From: Streptomyces fulvorobeus
GTDB lineage: Bacteria > Actinomycetota > Actinomycetes > Streptomycetales > Streptomycetaceae
Assembly (NCBI RefSeq): GCF_013167895.1
Contig: NZ_BLWC01000001.1
Span: forward strand, 372,001-436,000
Length of the DNA: 64,000 nt
Direction: 5' to 3'
In this document: positions 19,362 to 29,627 of the stretch, piece by piece
Numbering within the stretch: the first letter of the stretch is position 1
Layout of the letters: each line of letters opens with the position of its first letter
Notes under the pieces: generated by a model
The model's input: the letters and a program-made list of their open reading frames with translations, nothing else
Told to the model about the DNA's origin: nothing
Databases searched by the model: none
Made by a program: the position numbers and the translations under genes

Positions 19362-19410
19362 GCGCACCGTAACGGCAACCCGGTGGCAGCGGGCTGCCGT
19401 TACGGTGCGC
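19362..19410. terminator. Bidirectional terminator hairpin
   Basis: GCGCACCGTAACGGCA / TGCCGTTACGGTGCGC form a perfect 16-bp stem with a 17-base loop between converging genes, 20 bases beyond the stop of the minus-strand acetyltransferase. Confidence 0.8.
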
Positions 19411-19430
19411 AAGGACCGGAGGGTGACGCC

Positions 19431-19964
19431 CTAGGTGGCGGGGCCGCCCGTCAGTCTCCTCTCCCAGAACACTTCGTCGCGCCATGCGCCCTCGGCGTAG
19501 AAGTGGTCATGGGCGATGCCCCAGGGGCTGAATCCGTGCTTGCGCAGGACCGCCTGGGACGCGAGGTTCTCCAGTTGGGTGTGTGCCTCAAGCCGATGCA
19601 GCTTCAGCTCGTCCTCGGCGATCCGCAGCACGAGGCCGACCGCACGGCTCGTGTGCCCGCGGCCCTGGTGGAGGGAGGAGACCCAGTAGCCGAGGAATCC
19701 CTTCTGGAACGGGCCGCGCAGGATCGAGCTGATGCCGACCTGCCCGATGACGGCCCCCTCACAGACCACGACGCCCGGCCACGCGAGCCCCTGGTCATGG
19801 GAGGCCAGCAGGGATTCGATGACCGCCGCCTGCCCCTGGGGCGTGTAGAACTCCGCGGGTTGCGCGGGCAGCCATCGCGCGTAGGCATGCCGGTCCCGGG
19901 CGCGCAGGCCGGCGAGTGCGGGTCCGTCCGAGGGCTCGATCAGGCGGATCGATGTGGGACTCAC
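19431..19964 (-). CDS. GNAT-family N-acetyltransferase, RimJ/RimL type
   Basis: A 177-residue acetyltransferase. Core: IRLIEPSDGPALAGLRARD at the start, strand GVVVCEGAVIGQVGI, the acetyl-CoA loop HQGRGHTSRAVGLVL, and HRLEAHTQLENLASQAVL, ending KHGFSPWGI, all typical of the RimJ-like ribosomal-protein acetyltransferase subgroup. It transfers acetyl from acetyl-CoA to an amine; natural substrate unknown. GTG 19964 is chosen because GGAG is 6-7 bases upstream and it lies immediately before the conserved first strand. Confidence 0.88.
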   Translation of the reverse strand: MSPTSIRLIEPSDGPALAGLRARDRHAYARWLPAQPAEFYTPQGQAAVIESLLASHDQGLAWPGVVVCEGAVIGQVGISSILRGPFQKGFLGYWVSSLHQGRGHTSRAVGLVLRIAEDELKLHRLEAHTQLENLASQAVLRKHGFSPWGIAHDHFYAEGAWRDEVFWERRLTGGPAT

Positions 19965-20072
19965 GGGTGCTCCGCCCGTCCTGTCAGCTGCGGTGGCCGG
20001 TCGCGCGGCAGTCCTGAGGGGCGGGCCCGGTGACCGCATCGAGGCTGACGCCGTCGCGCTCACCGTACTCCG

Positions 20073-20624
20073 TCACCGGGCTCCGCCCGCAGTCGCGGAC
20101 GCTTCGGCGGCCGGCAGTTCGCTGGTGCACGTGCTGCGCCCGAAGGACCCCGACGCGGTGGCACGTTGCACGTGCCTGCCCCGGACCGCGAGTGTGCAGC
20201 TGGCCTCGCCGCCCTTCTCGCCGAGGGTGACGTTGATGACCGGAGAGGTACCGAGCGGTACGTCGACCGTCTTCTTCCACGGCAGTTCGGCGTCGTTCAC
20301 GACGCTCGCGCGGCCGTCCTCACCGTCTCCGCGGTAGGAGATGTCGGCCGCGCCCTCGCCGACCACTTCGTAGGTGACGGCGGCGGTGGGTACGGCGGAT
20401 TCCTTCCCGGCCCGGTCGCTGCCGGTGTCGAGGATTCCGTACGTGACGAAGGCACCGCAGGCGAGCAGCAGCGCCACGGCCACGGCGATGCCACGGCGGT
20501 CGGTGCTCCGGGACGCCTTCCCGGCTGCTTCCGGGGTTTCGGGTTCTTCCGGGTGCTCCGACTGTTCCGGACGGCCCGGCTGTTCCGGCTGTTCCGGGTT
20601 GGTGGGTTCCTGCGGTGTGGGCAT
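20073..20624 (-). CDS. MmpS-family membrane protein
   Basis: A 183-residue protein. Residues 1-45 are Pro/Glu-rich (PEQPEQPGRPEQSEHPEEPE), then one membrane helix (about 50-70; GIAVAVALLLACGAFVTYGI), then an extracellular beta domain with VTYEVVGEGAADISYRGDG and WKKTVDVPLGTSPVINVTL, the MmpS signature. In mycobacteria MmpS proteins assist MmpL lipid exporters; in Streptomyces related genes often stand alone, as here with no MmpL nearby. Two Cys residues in the domain (SCTLAV, TCTSELP) may form a disulphide. TATAAC at 20658-20663 (minus strand) is a possible -10 box. Confidence 0.78.
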   Translation of the reverse strand: MPTPQEPTNPEQPEQPGRPEQSEHPEEPETPEAAGKASRSTDRRGIAVAVALLLACGAFVTYGILDTGSDRAGKESAVPTAAVTYEVVGEGAADISYRGDGEDGRASVVNDAELPWKKTVDVPLGTSPVINVTLGEKGGEASCTLAVRGRHVQRATASGSFGRSTCTSELPAAEASATAGGAR

Positions 20625-20835
20625 GGCCGCGCTTTCGGTCGAGGCGAGTTCGCCTGGGTTATACACCATGGGAATCGACCCGTGCCAGGGAACGGAAGAA
20701 GCGGGCAAATCGGGGTGCGCTCTCTTTTCCGACTTACCGCAGGAAGAGCCGATTACCCCGAAATACGAACTCTCTTGACCGGGGCTTCAGTGATCGACTA
20801 GACAGCCTCCGACCTTGATCAACACGTCTCCGGTG

Positions 20836-20871
20836 AGGCCGCCTTTCCCGCGCGTACTGCGGGGGCGGCCT
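20836..20871 (+). promoter_or_regulatory. Hairpin upstream of the RHS toxin gene
   Basis: AGGCCGCC pairs with GGCGGCCT, and inside it CCCGC pairs with GCGGG, around a 7-base loop with a TTT bulge. It ends about 92 bases before the RHS start, so it is a leader structure or lies at the promoter. The rest of 20625-20963 shows nothing clear. Confidence 0.4.
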
Positions 20872-20963
20872 GTTCACCATGCCTGGATGCGGACCGGTCG
20901 GGTCGGTCTTTTCGCGTGACCGGCAGGGGATTCCCCCGCCGGCACGTCGGTGAAGGGAATGGC

Positions 20964-23900
20964 GTGAAAGTCAGATTCGGGCGGGCTCTGTCCTGCCTAG
21001 TGGTATCGGCGGTCGCCTCCACCATGATGCCTCAAGTCGCCTATGCGGCTGAGGTTTCCGGTGAGAACGGCGACGGAATCGTCGATGCCGTCAAGGGCTG
21101 GTTCTCCGGCGACGAAAGTGCTGAGAACCGGCCGGAGTGGCCGTCGACCGGCGGGCATCCTGTCCTGGCCAGCCGGGAGAAGCTGCCGGTGGGGAAGGCC
21201 GCCGGGAAGGCGAAGCGGATCGCGGAGCTGACAGAGCGGCGAACGGCGAACGAGCGGTTCTGGCGGTTGTCGGACGGCCGGGTGCAGGCCGAGGTGTCGG
21301 TGACACCGACGGGTTACCGGTCGGGGAAGTCGTTCAAGGACATCGACCCCACGGTCCGGCCGACCGATGCCAGGGGCTTCGTCCTGGCGAACACGACGAA
21401 CGCGGCGCGCAGCTGGTTCGGGTCGGACGCGGAGCGGTTGCTGCGGTTCGAGGCCGGGGGTCACACGGTGACGCTGGGCCTGGAGGGTGCGGGCAAGCTG
21501 GCCCCGGTGGCCGAGGGCGACACCGTGACGTACAAGGACGCGGTCGGCGGCGCTGACCTGTCGTACGTGGTGGGTGCGGGTCGGGTGAAGGAGAACATCG
21601 TCCTGCCCGTACGGCCCGCGGCCCCGGTGTCGTTCACGTTCACTCTGGACTCGGGCGGTCTGACGCCGAAGGCAGGCAAGGACGGTTCCGTCGGCTTCTA
21701 CGGTGAGGCACCGGACCCGGTGCTGGTGATCCCCCCGGCGTTCATGACGGACGCGGGGAAGGACGCGAAGGCCGCGTACGGGACGGGTTACAGCCCGGCT
21801 GTGGAGCAGAGGCTCACCAGGGCGGGCAAGGACTGGAAGCTGACGGTCGTACCGGACGCGAAGTGGCTGGCCGCGAAGGAGCGGCAGTACCCGGTGACGG
21901 TCGATCCGACGATCACGATCGCGCCGACGCCGACTTCGGCGCGCGACGTGATGATCTCCTCGGACGGTCCGGCGTCGAACTACGACGACAACTGGCGTCT
22001 GTCGGTCGGCAACACCAGCACGGGGTCGTCCCGTGCCCTGATCCGCTTCCCGCTGGGGACGGTCCCGCCGGGCACGAAGCTGGATTCGGCCGATCTGAGG
22101 CTGTACTACGACCAGACGCACACCACGGGCGATACCGAGGTGCAGCTGGAGGCGCACCGGGCCACGCAGGAGTGGACCGAGGAGGGTGCGACGTGGAACA
22201 ACGCGAACGCGCTGACCGGTGAGCTCTCCGGCACCTCGGTGGTGGTGGATGACGGTGACGCCGGGCTCACCGCGGCGGTGGGCGCATGGCCCGCATCCGG
22301 GAACACCGCCTACACGCAGTACGCCAGGAATCTGGATTACCTCTACAACAAGGACACGGTCGCCGGGGACAGCTACAGCTGGCAGCCGACGCTGCCGGAG
22401 GACGGTGACTACCAGGTCGAGGCGCACTACGTTCCGGCTGCCGACCGCGCCGCCAACGCCCCGTACACCGTGACGTACAGCGGGGGAAGCAAGACGTACG
22501 CGGTCAACCAGCAGGCCGGTACGGGTGGTGTGTGGAAGACGCTGGGGACGCATCCGTTCAAGGCGGGCACCCTGGGCAAGGTCGTCCTGGGTGACGGCCC
22601 CGCCTCCGCCTCCACCACCGTCCTGGCGGACGCGGTGCGGTTCACGAAGGGGGGTGTGGTCACCAAGAAGCCCGGTGAGCTCAACACCTGGCACTCCTTC
22701 CCCGTGACCAGGACCGTCCAGTCGTGGGTCGACGGCACGAACACCAACAACGGGTTCGTCATCAAGGCCGGGGACGAGAGTGCCAACGGCCCCAAGGGCG
22801 GACCGCGTTACCAGGGCAGTGAGTTCGGGTACGCGGGCGAGTCCGCGACCTATCCGAAGCTGGTGCTGACCTACGGCCGCCAGGGCGTCGACCTCACCAC
22901 CCCGACCACGATCCATGACACGGGTGCGGAGCTGAACTGGTCGCCCTACACCGACCCCTCGGCCGCGAACACCGCGGACGATCTGGTCGAGTACCAGGTC
23001 CACCGCTCGATCAACCAGACGTTCACCCCGTCCGCCGCGACGATGGTGTCCCCGGTCGCCCCCGGCACCACGTCGTTCACCGACACCACCGCGACGCCGA
23101 CGAAGGCGGACGACGCGGACCCGTTCGGCCGCGCGTACTACTACATGGTCGCGGTGAAGACCAAGGACCGCCAGGTCATCGGCGCCCCGACCCAGCTGGT
23201 GAGGCTCCCCAAGGCCGGGCGTACGACGAAGGTCCTGGCCGCTGACGCGGACACCACCCTCTCCTCCGCCGAACCCGCCCTCGCCCACGACACCCTGTCC
23301 GAGGGCGGCCCGCAGACATGGATCTCGGCCGGCAACAACTCCCTCACCTACGGTGACACCCGCGCCCTGGTGCGCTTCCCCAAGCTGGGCATCCCCGCCA
23401 CCGCCCGCGTACTGGACGCGACCGTACGGCTGTGGGGCACCCAGACCAGTCAGGACGCGGCCGGCGCCGTCTACGAACTGCGCCCTCTGACACGGGACTT
23501 CGACGAAACGGCGACCTGGGCCAAGGCGAACGCGGCCACGGCCTGGACGGCCCCGGGTGGTGATGTCGGCGCGGTGGTGTCCGACAACGGGTCCAAGACC
23601 AACGACCCCGCCCGCCACGACTGGAACGTCACGTCCCTGGCCCAGTCCTGGGTGAACACCCCGGCGTCCCAGAAGGGCGTCGCCATCAGGATGGCCGACG
23701 AGACGGCGAAGCAGGAACGCACCCTGTTCCTGTCCTCCGAAGGCGCCGAACCGAAGCTCCACCCCAGAATCGTCGTCACCTATATCGACTCGACGACGGC
23801 TTCGACGTACTTCGCGCCGCAGACTCCGGCCCGGATGACGCCGAACACCACGTACACGGTCGCCTTCGACCTGACCAACACCACCACGACCACGTGGAAG

Positions 23901-26900
23901 GCCACCGACCAGGTCCTCACCTACAAGTGGGCGCTCCCGGACGGCACCGACGTCACCAACGGCGGCAACCAGATCCGGACCGCCCTGCCCCGCGACGTGG
24001 CACCCGGTGACTCCGTCAGCCTCCAGGCGCAGGTCAAGACCCCGATCAACTCCGACTCGGGCAACAAGCGCACCGACTACGCCCTGACCTGGGACGTCTT
24101 CGACAAGACGACCAGTACCTGGGTCTCCGGCACCGCCGGCGTCCCGGGCCTGAAGCAGAACGTGGCGGTCGAGGACCCGACCTCCAACCAGCTCGGCCTG
24201 GAGAAGTTCTCCTCGTACGCGGGCAAGAACACCGGCGCCGGCTCCACGGTCATGAACAACACGGCCTCCGGCAACAGCGTCTGGTCCTACAACGCCTTCT
24301 CCAACCCCGGACGCGGACTCACCACGTTCGCCCGCTTCTCCTACAACTCCCTCGACACCTCCGACACCGTCCTCGGCGCGGGCTGGTCGGGCCAGGCAGC
24401 GGGGCCCATCCGGCTCGGCGCGCCACTTGAGCTCCATCCCAAGCCCCACCCCACCGAGATCAAGCTCCCGGACGGCGACGGCACCACGCACGTCTTCGCC
24501 AAGCAGTCCGACGGCAGCTGGAAGGCTCCGGCAGGCGTCCACTACAAGCTGGAGGCCAAGCCCGGGCTGGACTGCACGCCGCTGAAGGACCCGATACCCG
24601 ACGCCTGGACGATGACCCGTCCCGACGGCACCCGGTTCCTGTTCGGCTGCGACGGCTACATGACGTCGATCATCGACAAGAACGGCAACACGCAGACCTA
24701 CACCTACGAAGAGCGCAAGTCGAACAACAAGCCCACCAAGTTCCTCAAGTACATCACCGACCCGGCGGGCCGCCAGAGCCTCACCGTCGAGTACTACACC
24801 AAGGGCGAGGCCGGCCCCAAGGCCGACGACCACGTCAAGTCGATGACCGACATCTCCGGCCGCAGGATCACCTTCGGCTACTCCGACAAGGGCCTGCTCA
24901 CCCAGCTCACCGACGGCGCGGGCTCGGCCCAGCCCAAGGTGTTCGGCTTCGAGTACGACGCGACGCAGGGCAACAAGAACGTCAAGCTGGTCAAGGTCAC
25001 CGACCCGCGGGGCAAGAGCACGGGCCTGTCGTACCACTTCCCGAAGGAGGGCGACGACCCGAAGTACCACTGGTGGACCCAGACGATCACCGACCGTCTG
25101 CAGAACACGACGAGATTCGCCTACGCCCCCGACGCCGCCAACCCCAAGTTCACGCACGCCAGGGTCACCGACGCCGAGAACCGCGCGACGGACTACGTGA
25201 CGGACGACTTCGGCCGTCCCGTACTGACGACCAACGCCAAGGCGCAGACGGTCGAGCTCGGCTGGGACGCCGACAACAACGTCACGTACCTGGAGGAGAA
25301 CAACGGCGCCAGGACGGCGTTCTGTTACGACCAGAGGACGGGCTATCCCCTCTGGCAGCGTGACGCCGAGAACAACAAGGCCGGCGTGCCGGCGGCTAGC
25401 GACTGCGCGCCCGGTGTCTACCCGGCCAACGCGCAGAAGTACGAGTACCGGCCCGGTCCTGACGGCTTCTCCGCCCACCTGTACCGGAAGACGTCTCCGG
25501 AAGGCCGCACCTGGCAGTTCGGCTACGACACCTTCGGCAATCTGACCACGCTCACCGACCCGAAGGGCCTCGCGACCGCCGCGGTACCGGACGACTACAC
25601 CACCAGGCACGAGTACGACACCTACGGCCAGCCCACGCGGACGACCGATGCCAACGGCAACGCGTCGACCAGCAGTCTGTTCGGCCCCACCGGTCACCCG
25701 GAGAGGACGACCGACGCGCTGAACAACGCGACCTCGTACGTCTACGACGAGCGCGGCCAGGTCACCCGGGTCACCGACGCGCTGGGCAAGAGGACCACGC
25801 AGAGCTACGACGTCTACGGGCGGCCGATGGTCAGCACGGCGCCCAAGGACCAGGCCGCCGGTGTCCTCCTCACGACTCCGGCCCCGGTCTTCGACGCCAA
25901 CGACAACGTCACCACCGTCACGGCTCCGCACGGCGCGGTCTCCACAGCGGTGTACGACGCGGCGGACCAGGTGATCGCCGGGACCGCCCCGAGGGATTCG
26001 GCGACCGCTCCCGAGCGGACGACCACCTACACCTACGACAGGACCGGGCATCTCCGGACGACCACCGAGCCCAAGGGCACCTCGACCACAGCGGACCCGA
26101 ACGACTACACCACGACCCACCACTACGACGAGATCTACCAGCTGACCTCGGTGGTCAACGCGGTGGGTCACAAGGTCTCGTACGAGTACGACAACGTCGG
26201 CAACCCGGTCACGGTCATCGACCCGAAGAAGAACGCGACCGCCGACACCACCGACCACACGAGCAGGACCGCCTACGACCTGAACCACCGGGTCACGACG
26301 GTCACCGACGCGCTGGGCAAGACCACCTCCAGCAGGTACGACAAGGACTCGCTCGTCGTCGCCACGAAGGACGTCGACAACAACGAGACGCTGGTCACCT
26401 ACGACGAGCGCGGCGCGAAGACGCAGGTCCGGACTCCGCACACCGGCACCGGCCCCGTCACCTACCGGACGACGAAGTACGAGTACGACCAGGTCGGCAA
26501 CGCCACCAAGGTGATCACCCCGCGCGGCGCCGACACGGCCGCCGCGGACGACTTCACCGCCCGTACCGAGTACGACAAGCTCAACCGGCCGGTCAAGCAG
26601 TACCAGCCGTACGACCCGGCGGACTCCCGGTACAACAGCCCGAACGTCTACACCCAGACCTTCTACGACGAGGTCGGCAGGGTCTCCACGACCTCCGCAC
26701 CGCCGTCCGAGGGCCAGACGGTCCGCAACGACGCCAGGTTCACCTACTTCGACAACGGGTGGACGAAGTCCACGACCGATCCGTGGGACATCGTCACCAC
26801 CTACGACTACAACGACATCGGTGCGCAGACCTCCCGGACCATCACCTCGGCAGGAGGCTCCTCGTCGCGCACGATGGGGTGGAGCTACCACCCCAACGGC

Positions 26901-29597
26901 AAGCTGAAGTCGAAGACCGACGACGGTGTGCCGGTGGGCAGCGCGGTCGTCCTCGTCGACAACTCCGACCACCAGAACACCAGCTCCACAGGTACCTGGA
27001 CCAAGCGGAGCACCACCGGTCAGCAGGGCTACGACCACCAGGCGCACGCCGCGGGCACGGGAACGGACGCGTTCACCTGGACGCTGAACATCCCGAGGAC
27101 CGGGAGCTACACCGCCTACGTCAAGTTCCCGCAGGCGACGGGGGCCGCGACGGCCGCCAAGTACACCGTCACGCACTCCGCGGGCACCACCGACAAGACG
27201 GTCGACCAGAACACGGCCGCCGGCACCTGGGTCCCGCTGGGCTCGTTCACCTTCTCCCAGGGCAACGCCGGCAAGCTCAGGCTGGCGCAGAACAGCGGCG
27301 GGACGGTCGCGGCCGACGCGGTCAAGCTGGTGCGTGACACCTCCGGTGAAACCGACACGGAGAAGCACACCTTCGGCTACGGCTACGACCTCAACGGCAA
27401 CCTCACGTCGATCGACGACACCTCCTCCGGTGCCAGGATCGACGCCTACACCATCGCCTACACGGGCCTCAACCAGGTCCAGAAGATCACCGAGGCGCTG
27501 GCGGGCCAGGAGAAGAAGACCACCTCCTACACCTACGACGCCAACAGCCGGCCCGAGACGGTCCTGCACCCCGACCAGTTCTCCCGGTACACCTACGACC
27601 TCCGGGACCTGGTGAAGACGGTGTCGGTCGGCAGGACCGCGACCGACGCCGCGCCCAAGGTCACCTCGTACACCTACACGGACCGCGGCCAGCCGCTGCG
27701 CGAGACGAAGGCCAACTCCAACACGGTCGACCACACCTACTACCTGGACGGTGCGCTCAAGGCCCAGTACGAGAAGAAGCCCAACGGCACGCTCGTCTCC
27801 TCCCACGACTTCGCCTATGACGCCAACGGCAACAAGGCGCGGGACGTCACGCGGAAGATGAACGCCGACAACCACGCGGCGTACCTCGACTCCACCACCA
27901 CCTACGCCTACGACCCCGCCGACCGGCTCTCGCAGTCGGTCAAGACGGGCAACGGGGCGGGCACCGACACCTACGTCCACGACGACAACGCGAACGTGGT
28001 CAGCCAGACGGTCAGGGGCACGTCCTCGACGTTCGCCTACGACCGCAACCGGCTGCTGACGTCGACGACGTCGGGGGCAGTGTCCACCTTCAACTACGAC
28101 CCGTTCGGCCGCCAGGAGTCCGTCACCGCCGGTGGCCAGATCGTCTCGCGGAACGTGTACGACGGATTCGACCACGTCGTCGAGTCCCAGCAGCGCGACG
28201 GTTCGGGTGGAATGAAGTCCACCACCTACGCCTTCGACCCGATCGACCGCACGACGTCCAGGACAGTGGACGGCAAGACCACCGACTACAACTATCTGGG
28301 ACTGTCGGGCGAGGTCCTCACCGAGGAGATCTCCGGACAGCTCACCAAGTCCTACCAGTACAGTCCGTGGGGTGAACGGCTGTCCCAGGTCAAGCACAAC
28401 ACGGACGGCACCGCCGAGGACGCCTACTACGGCTACAACAGCCGCACCGACGTCGAGACGCTGACGGACGCCGGCGGCAACACCAAGGCGACGTACGGGT
28501 ACACCGCGTACGGCAGCGACGACTCGTCCGAGTTCACCGGTATCGACAAGCCGGATGCCGCGAACCCGGCGAAGGACCAGTACAACTCGTACCGGTACAA
28601 CGCCAAGCGGTGGGACGCCGGGGCCGGCACCTACGACATGGGCTTCCGCGACTACAGCCCGGGGCTCAACCGCTTCACCACCCGGGACATGTTCAACGGC
28701 GCTCTGGCCGACATGGGTCTGGGCAGCGATCCCTTCACCGGCAACCGCTACGCCTTCACCGGGGGCAACCCCACCAGCAACGTGGAGCTCGACGGGCATC
28801 TCGCCTTCCTCGCCATCCTGGCGCCGGTGGTCGTGGTGGCCGCGGTCGTGGTCGTGGCGGCGGTGGTGGCCGCCGCGGTCACCACGGTCGTCGCCGATAC
28901 GGTTGACCGGATCGAGGACGCCGTGGAGGACGCGGCGGAGGAGGACTCGGCGCCCGAGCCCGCTCCCAAGCCCTCGCCCAAGCCGCGAGGCACCGGTGAC
29001 GGTGACGACGATGACGGCTCCGGCTGCGGGTGGGTCCAGCACGGCGCCCAGGACGCGGCCAACGGCGACCGCGCCACAGGTGTGAGCGCCTGCCTCGACA
29101 AGGACTACCTGTCCACCCACAAGGGTTCGGGGACCGACGTCAAGACGGTGGCCCCTCCGGGTTACAAGTGGGCGCAGCGCGTGGCGGGGCACCTCGGGGT
29201 GTCCCCGTCCAAGAACATCAACGCGTGCCATCTCCTCGGCAACCAGCTGAGCGGTTCGGGTACCGATCTGAACAACCTGGCCACCTGTGCCCGCGGCGCC
29301 AACGACTGGCAGACCGGCTCCGCCCAGGGGGCCAACAACATGAAGAACTACGAGAACCAGGTCGCGGAAGCGGTCAACGCCGGCGGTCAGGAGGTCATGT
29401 ACTCGGTGACGGCTCACTACACTGGCGCCAGAACGGTTCCCAACGGTTTCACCATCACGGCCTACGGCACGAACCCGGACGGCACCCCAGGGATCCGCAT
29501 CGACGAGTTCATACCGAACACCCTGAAGGGGAACAACCTCGGGATGTACAACCACCACACCACCGGCGCCCCCATTCCCACCGGGTCCATGCCGTGA
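20964..29597 (+). CDS. Secreted RHS-repeat polymorphic toxin with C-terminal DNA/RNA nonspecific endonuclease domain
   Basis: A 2877-residue secreted protein. A Sec signal peptide covers residues 1-29 (ends AYAAE). Order: DNRLRE-type domain (327-640) split by a golvesin-type insert (441-565); Fn3-like (640-752); second DNRLRE-type domain (757-940); NBR1-like Ig domain (945-1065); RHS/YD repeats (1210-2510) holding a second golvesin-type insert (1992-2125); RHS core (2542-2612; GNRYAFTGGNPTSNVELDGH), the normal self-cleavage region; a hydrophobic Val/Ala stretch (2613-2647); an acidic/Pro linker; and a toxin domain (2690-2877) with ACHLLGNQLSGSGTDLNNLA and NMKNYENQVAEAV, matching the nonspecific-endonuclease toxin family (catalytic His in ACH). 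GTG 20964 follows GAAGGGA. The nuclease would be released from the RHS shell into a rival cell. The SUKH gene directly downstream is its likely immunity partner. Confidence 0.92.
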   Translation: MKVRFGRALSCLVVSAVASTMMPQVAYAAEVSGENGDGIVDAVKGWFSGDESAENRPEWPSTGGHPVLASREKLPVGKAAGKAKRIAELTERRTANERFWRLSDGRVQAEVSVTPTGYRSGKSFKDIDPTVRPTDARGFVLANTTNAARSWFGSDAERLLRFEAGGHTVTLGLEGAGKLAPVAEGDTVTYKDAVGGADLSYVVGAGRVKENIVLPVRPAAPVSFTFTLDSGGLTPKAGKDGSVGFYGEAPDPVLVIPPAFMTDAGKDAKAAYGTGYSPAVEQRLTRAGKDWKLTVVPDAKWLAAKERQYPVTVDPTITIAPTPTSARDVMISSDGPASNYDDNWRLSVGNTSTGSSRALIRFPLGTVPPGTKLDSADLRLYYDQTHTTGDTEVQLEAHRATQEWTEEGATWNNANALTGELSGTSVVVDDGDAGLTAAVGAWPASGNTAYTQYARNLDYLYNKDTVAGDSYSWQPTLPEDGDYQVEAHYVPAADRAANAPYTVTYSGGSKTYAVNQQAGTGGVWKTLGTHPFKAGTLGKVVLGDGPASASTTVLADAVRFTKGGVVTKKPGELNTWHSFPVTRTVQSWVDGTNTNNGFVIKAGDESANGPKGGPRYQGSEFGYAGESATYPKLVLTYGRQGVDLTTPTTIHDTGAELNWSPYTDPSAANTADDLVEYQVHRSINQTFTPSAATMVSPVAPGTTSFTDTTATPTKADDADPFGRAYYYMVAVKTKDRQVIGAPTQLVRLPKAGRTTKVLAADADTTLSSAEPALAHDTLSEGGPQTWISAGNNSLTYGDTRALVRFPKLGIPATARVLDATVRLWGTQTSQDAAGAVYELRPLTRDFDETATWAKANAATAWTAPGGDVGAVVSDNGSKTNDPARHDWNVTSLAQSWVNTPASQKGVAIRMADETAKQERTLFLSSEGAEPKLHPRIVVTYIDSTTASTYFAPQTPARMTPNTTYTVAFDLTNTTTTTWKATDQVLTYKWALPDGTDVTNGGNQIRTALPRDVAPGDSVSLQAQVKTPINSDSGNKRTDYALTWDVFDKTTSTWVSGTAGVPGLKQNVAVEDPTSNQLGLEKFSSYAGKNTGAGSTVMNNTASGNSVWSYNAFSNPGRGLTTFARFSYNSLDTSDTVLGAGWSGQAAGPIRLGAPLELHPKPHPTEIKLPDGDGTTHVFAKQSDGSWKAPAGVHYKLEAKPGLDCTPLKDPIPDAWTMTRPDGTRFLFGCDGYMTSIIDKNGNTQTYTYEERKSNNKPTKFLKYITDPAGRQSLTVEYYTKGEAGPKADDHVKSMTDISGRRITFGYSDKGLLTQLTDGAGSAQPKVFGFEYDATQGNKNVKLVKVTDPRGKSTGLSYHFPKEGDDPKYHWWTQTITDRLQNTTRFAYAPDAANPKFTHARVTDAENRATDYVTDDFGRPVLTTNAKAQTVELGWDADNNVTYLEENNGARTAFCYDQRTGYPLWQRDAENNKAGVPAASDCAPGVYPANAQKYEYRPGPDGFSAHLYRKTSPEGRTWQFGYDTFGNLTTLTDPKGLATAAVPDDYTTRHEYDTYGQPTRTTDANGNASTSSLFGPTGHPERTTDALNNATSYVYDERGQVTRVTDALGKRTTQSYDVYGRPMVSTAPKDQAAGVLLTTPAPVFDANDNVTTVTAPHGAVSTAVYDAADQVIAGTAPRDSATAPERTTTYTYDRTGHLRTTTEPKGTSTTADPNDYTTTHHYDEIYQLTSVVNAVGHKVSYEYDNVGNPVTVIDPKKNATADTTDHTSRTAYDLNHRVTTVTDALGKTTSSRYDKDSLVVATKDVDNNETLVTYDERGAKTQVRTPHTGTGPVTYRTTKYEYDQVGNATKVITPRGADTAAADDFTARTEYDKLNRPVKQYQPYDPADSRYNSPNVYTQTFYDEVGRVSTTSAPPSEGQTVRNDARFTYFDNGWTKSTTDPWDIVTTYDYNDIGAQTSRTITSAGGSSSRTMGWSYHPNGKLKSKTDDGVPVGSAVVLVDNSDHQNTSSTGTWTKRSTTGQQGYDHQAHAAGTGTDAFTWTLNIPRTGSYTAYVKFPQATGAATAAKYTVTHSAGTTDKTVDQNTAAGTWVPLGSFTFSQGNAGKLRLAQNSGGTVAADAVKLVRDTSGETDTEKHTFGYGYDLNGNLTSIDDTSSGARIDAYTIAYTGLNQVQKITEALAGQEKKTTSYTYDANSRPETVLHPDQFSRYTYDLRDLVKTVSVGRTATDAAPKVTSYTYTDRGQPLRETKANSNTVDHTYYLDGALKAQYEKKPNGTLVSSHDFAYDANGNKARDVTRKMNADNHAAYLDSTTTYAYDPADRLSQSVKTGNGAGTDTYVHDDNANVVSQTVRGTSSTFAYDRNRLLTSTTSGAVSTFNYDPFGRQESVTAGGQIVSRNVYDGFDHVVESQQRDGSGGMKSTTYAFDPIDRTTSRTVDGKTTDYNYLGLSGEVLTEEISGQLTKSYQYSPWGERLSQVKHNTDGTAEDAYYGYNSRTDVETLTDAGGNTKATYGYTAYGSDDSSEFTGIDKPDAANPAKDQYNSYRYNAKRWDAGAGTYDMGFRDYSPGLNRFTTRDMFNGALADMGLGSDPFTGNRYAFTGGNPTSNVELDGHLAFLAILAPVVVVAAVVVVAAVVAAAVTTVVADTVDRIEDAVEDAAEEDSAPEPAPKPSPKPRGTGDGDDDDGSGCGWVQHGAQDAANGDRATGVSACLDKDYLSTHKGSGTDVKTVAPPGYKWAQRVAGHLGVSPSKNINACHLLGNQLSGSGTDLNNLATCARGANDWQTGSAQGANNMKNYENQVAEAVNAGGQEVMYSVTAHYTGARTVPNGFTITAYGTNPDGTPGIRIDEFIPNTLKGNNLGMYNHHTTGAPIPTGSMP

Positions 29598-29627
29598 CGC
29601 CGCCGCGCAGAGGGAGAGGTGACTGAG

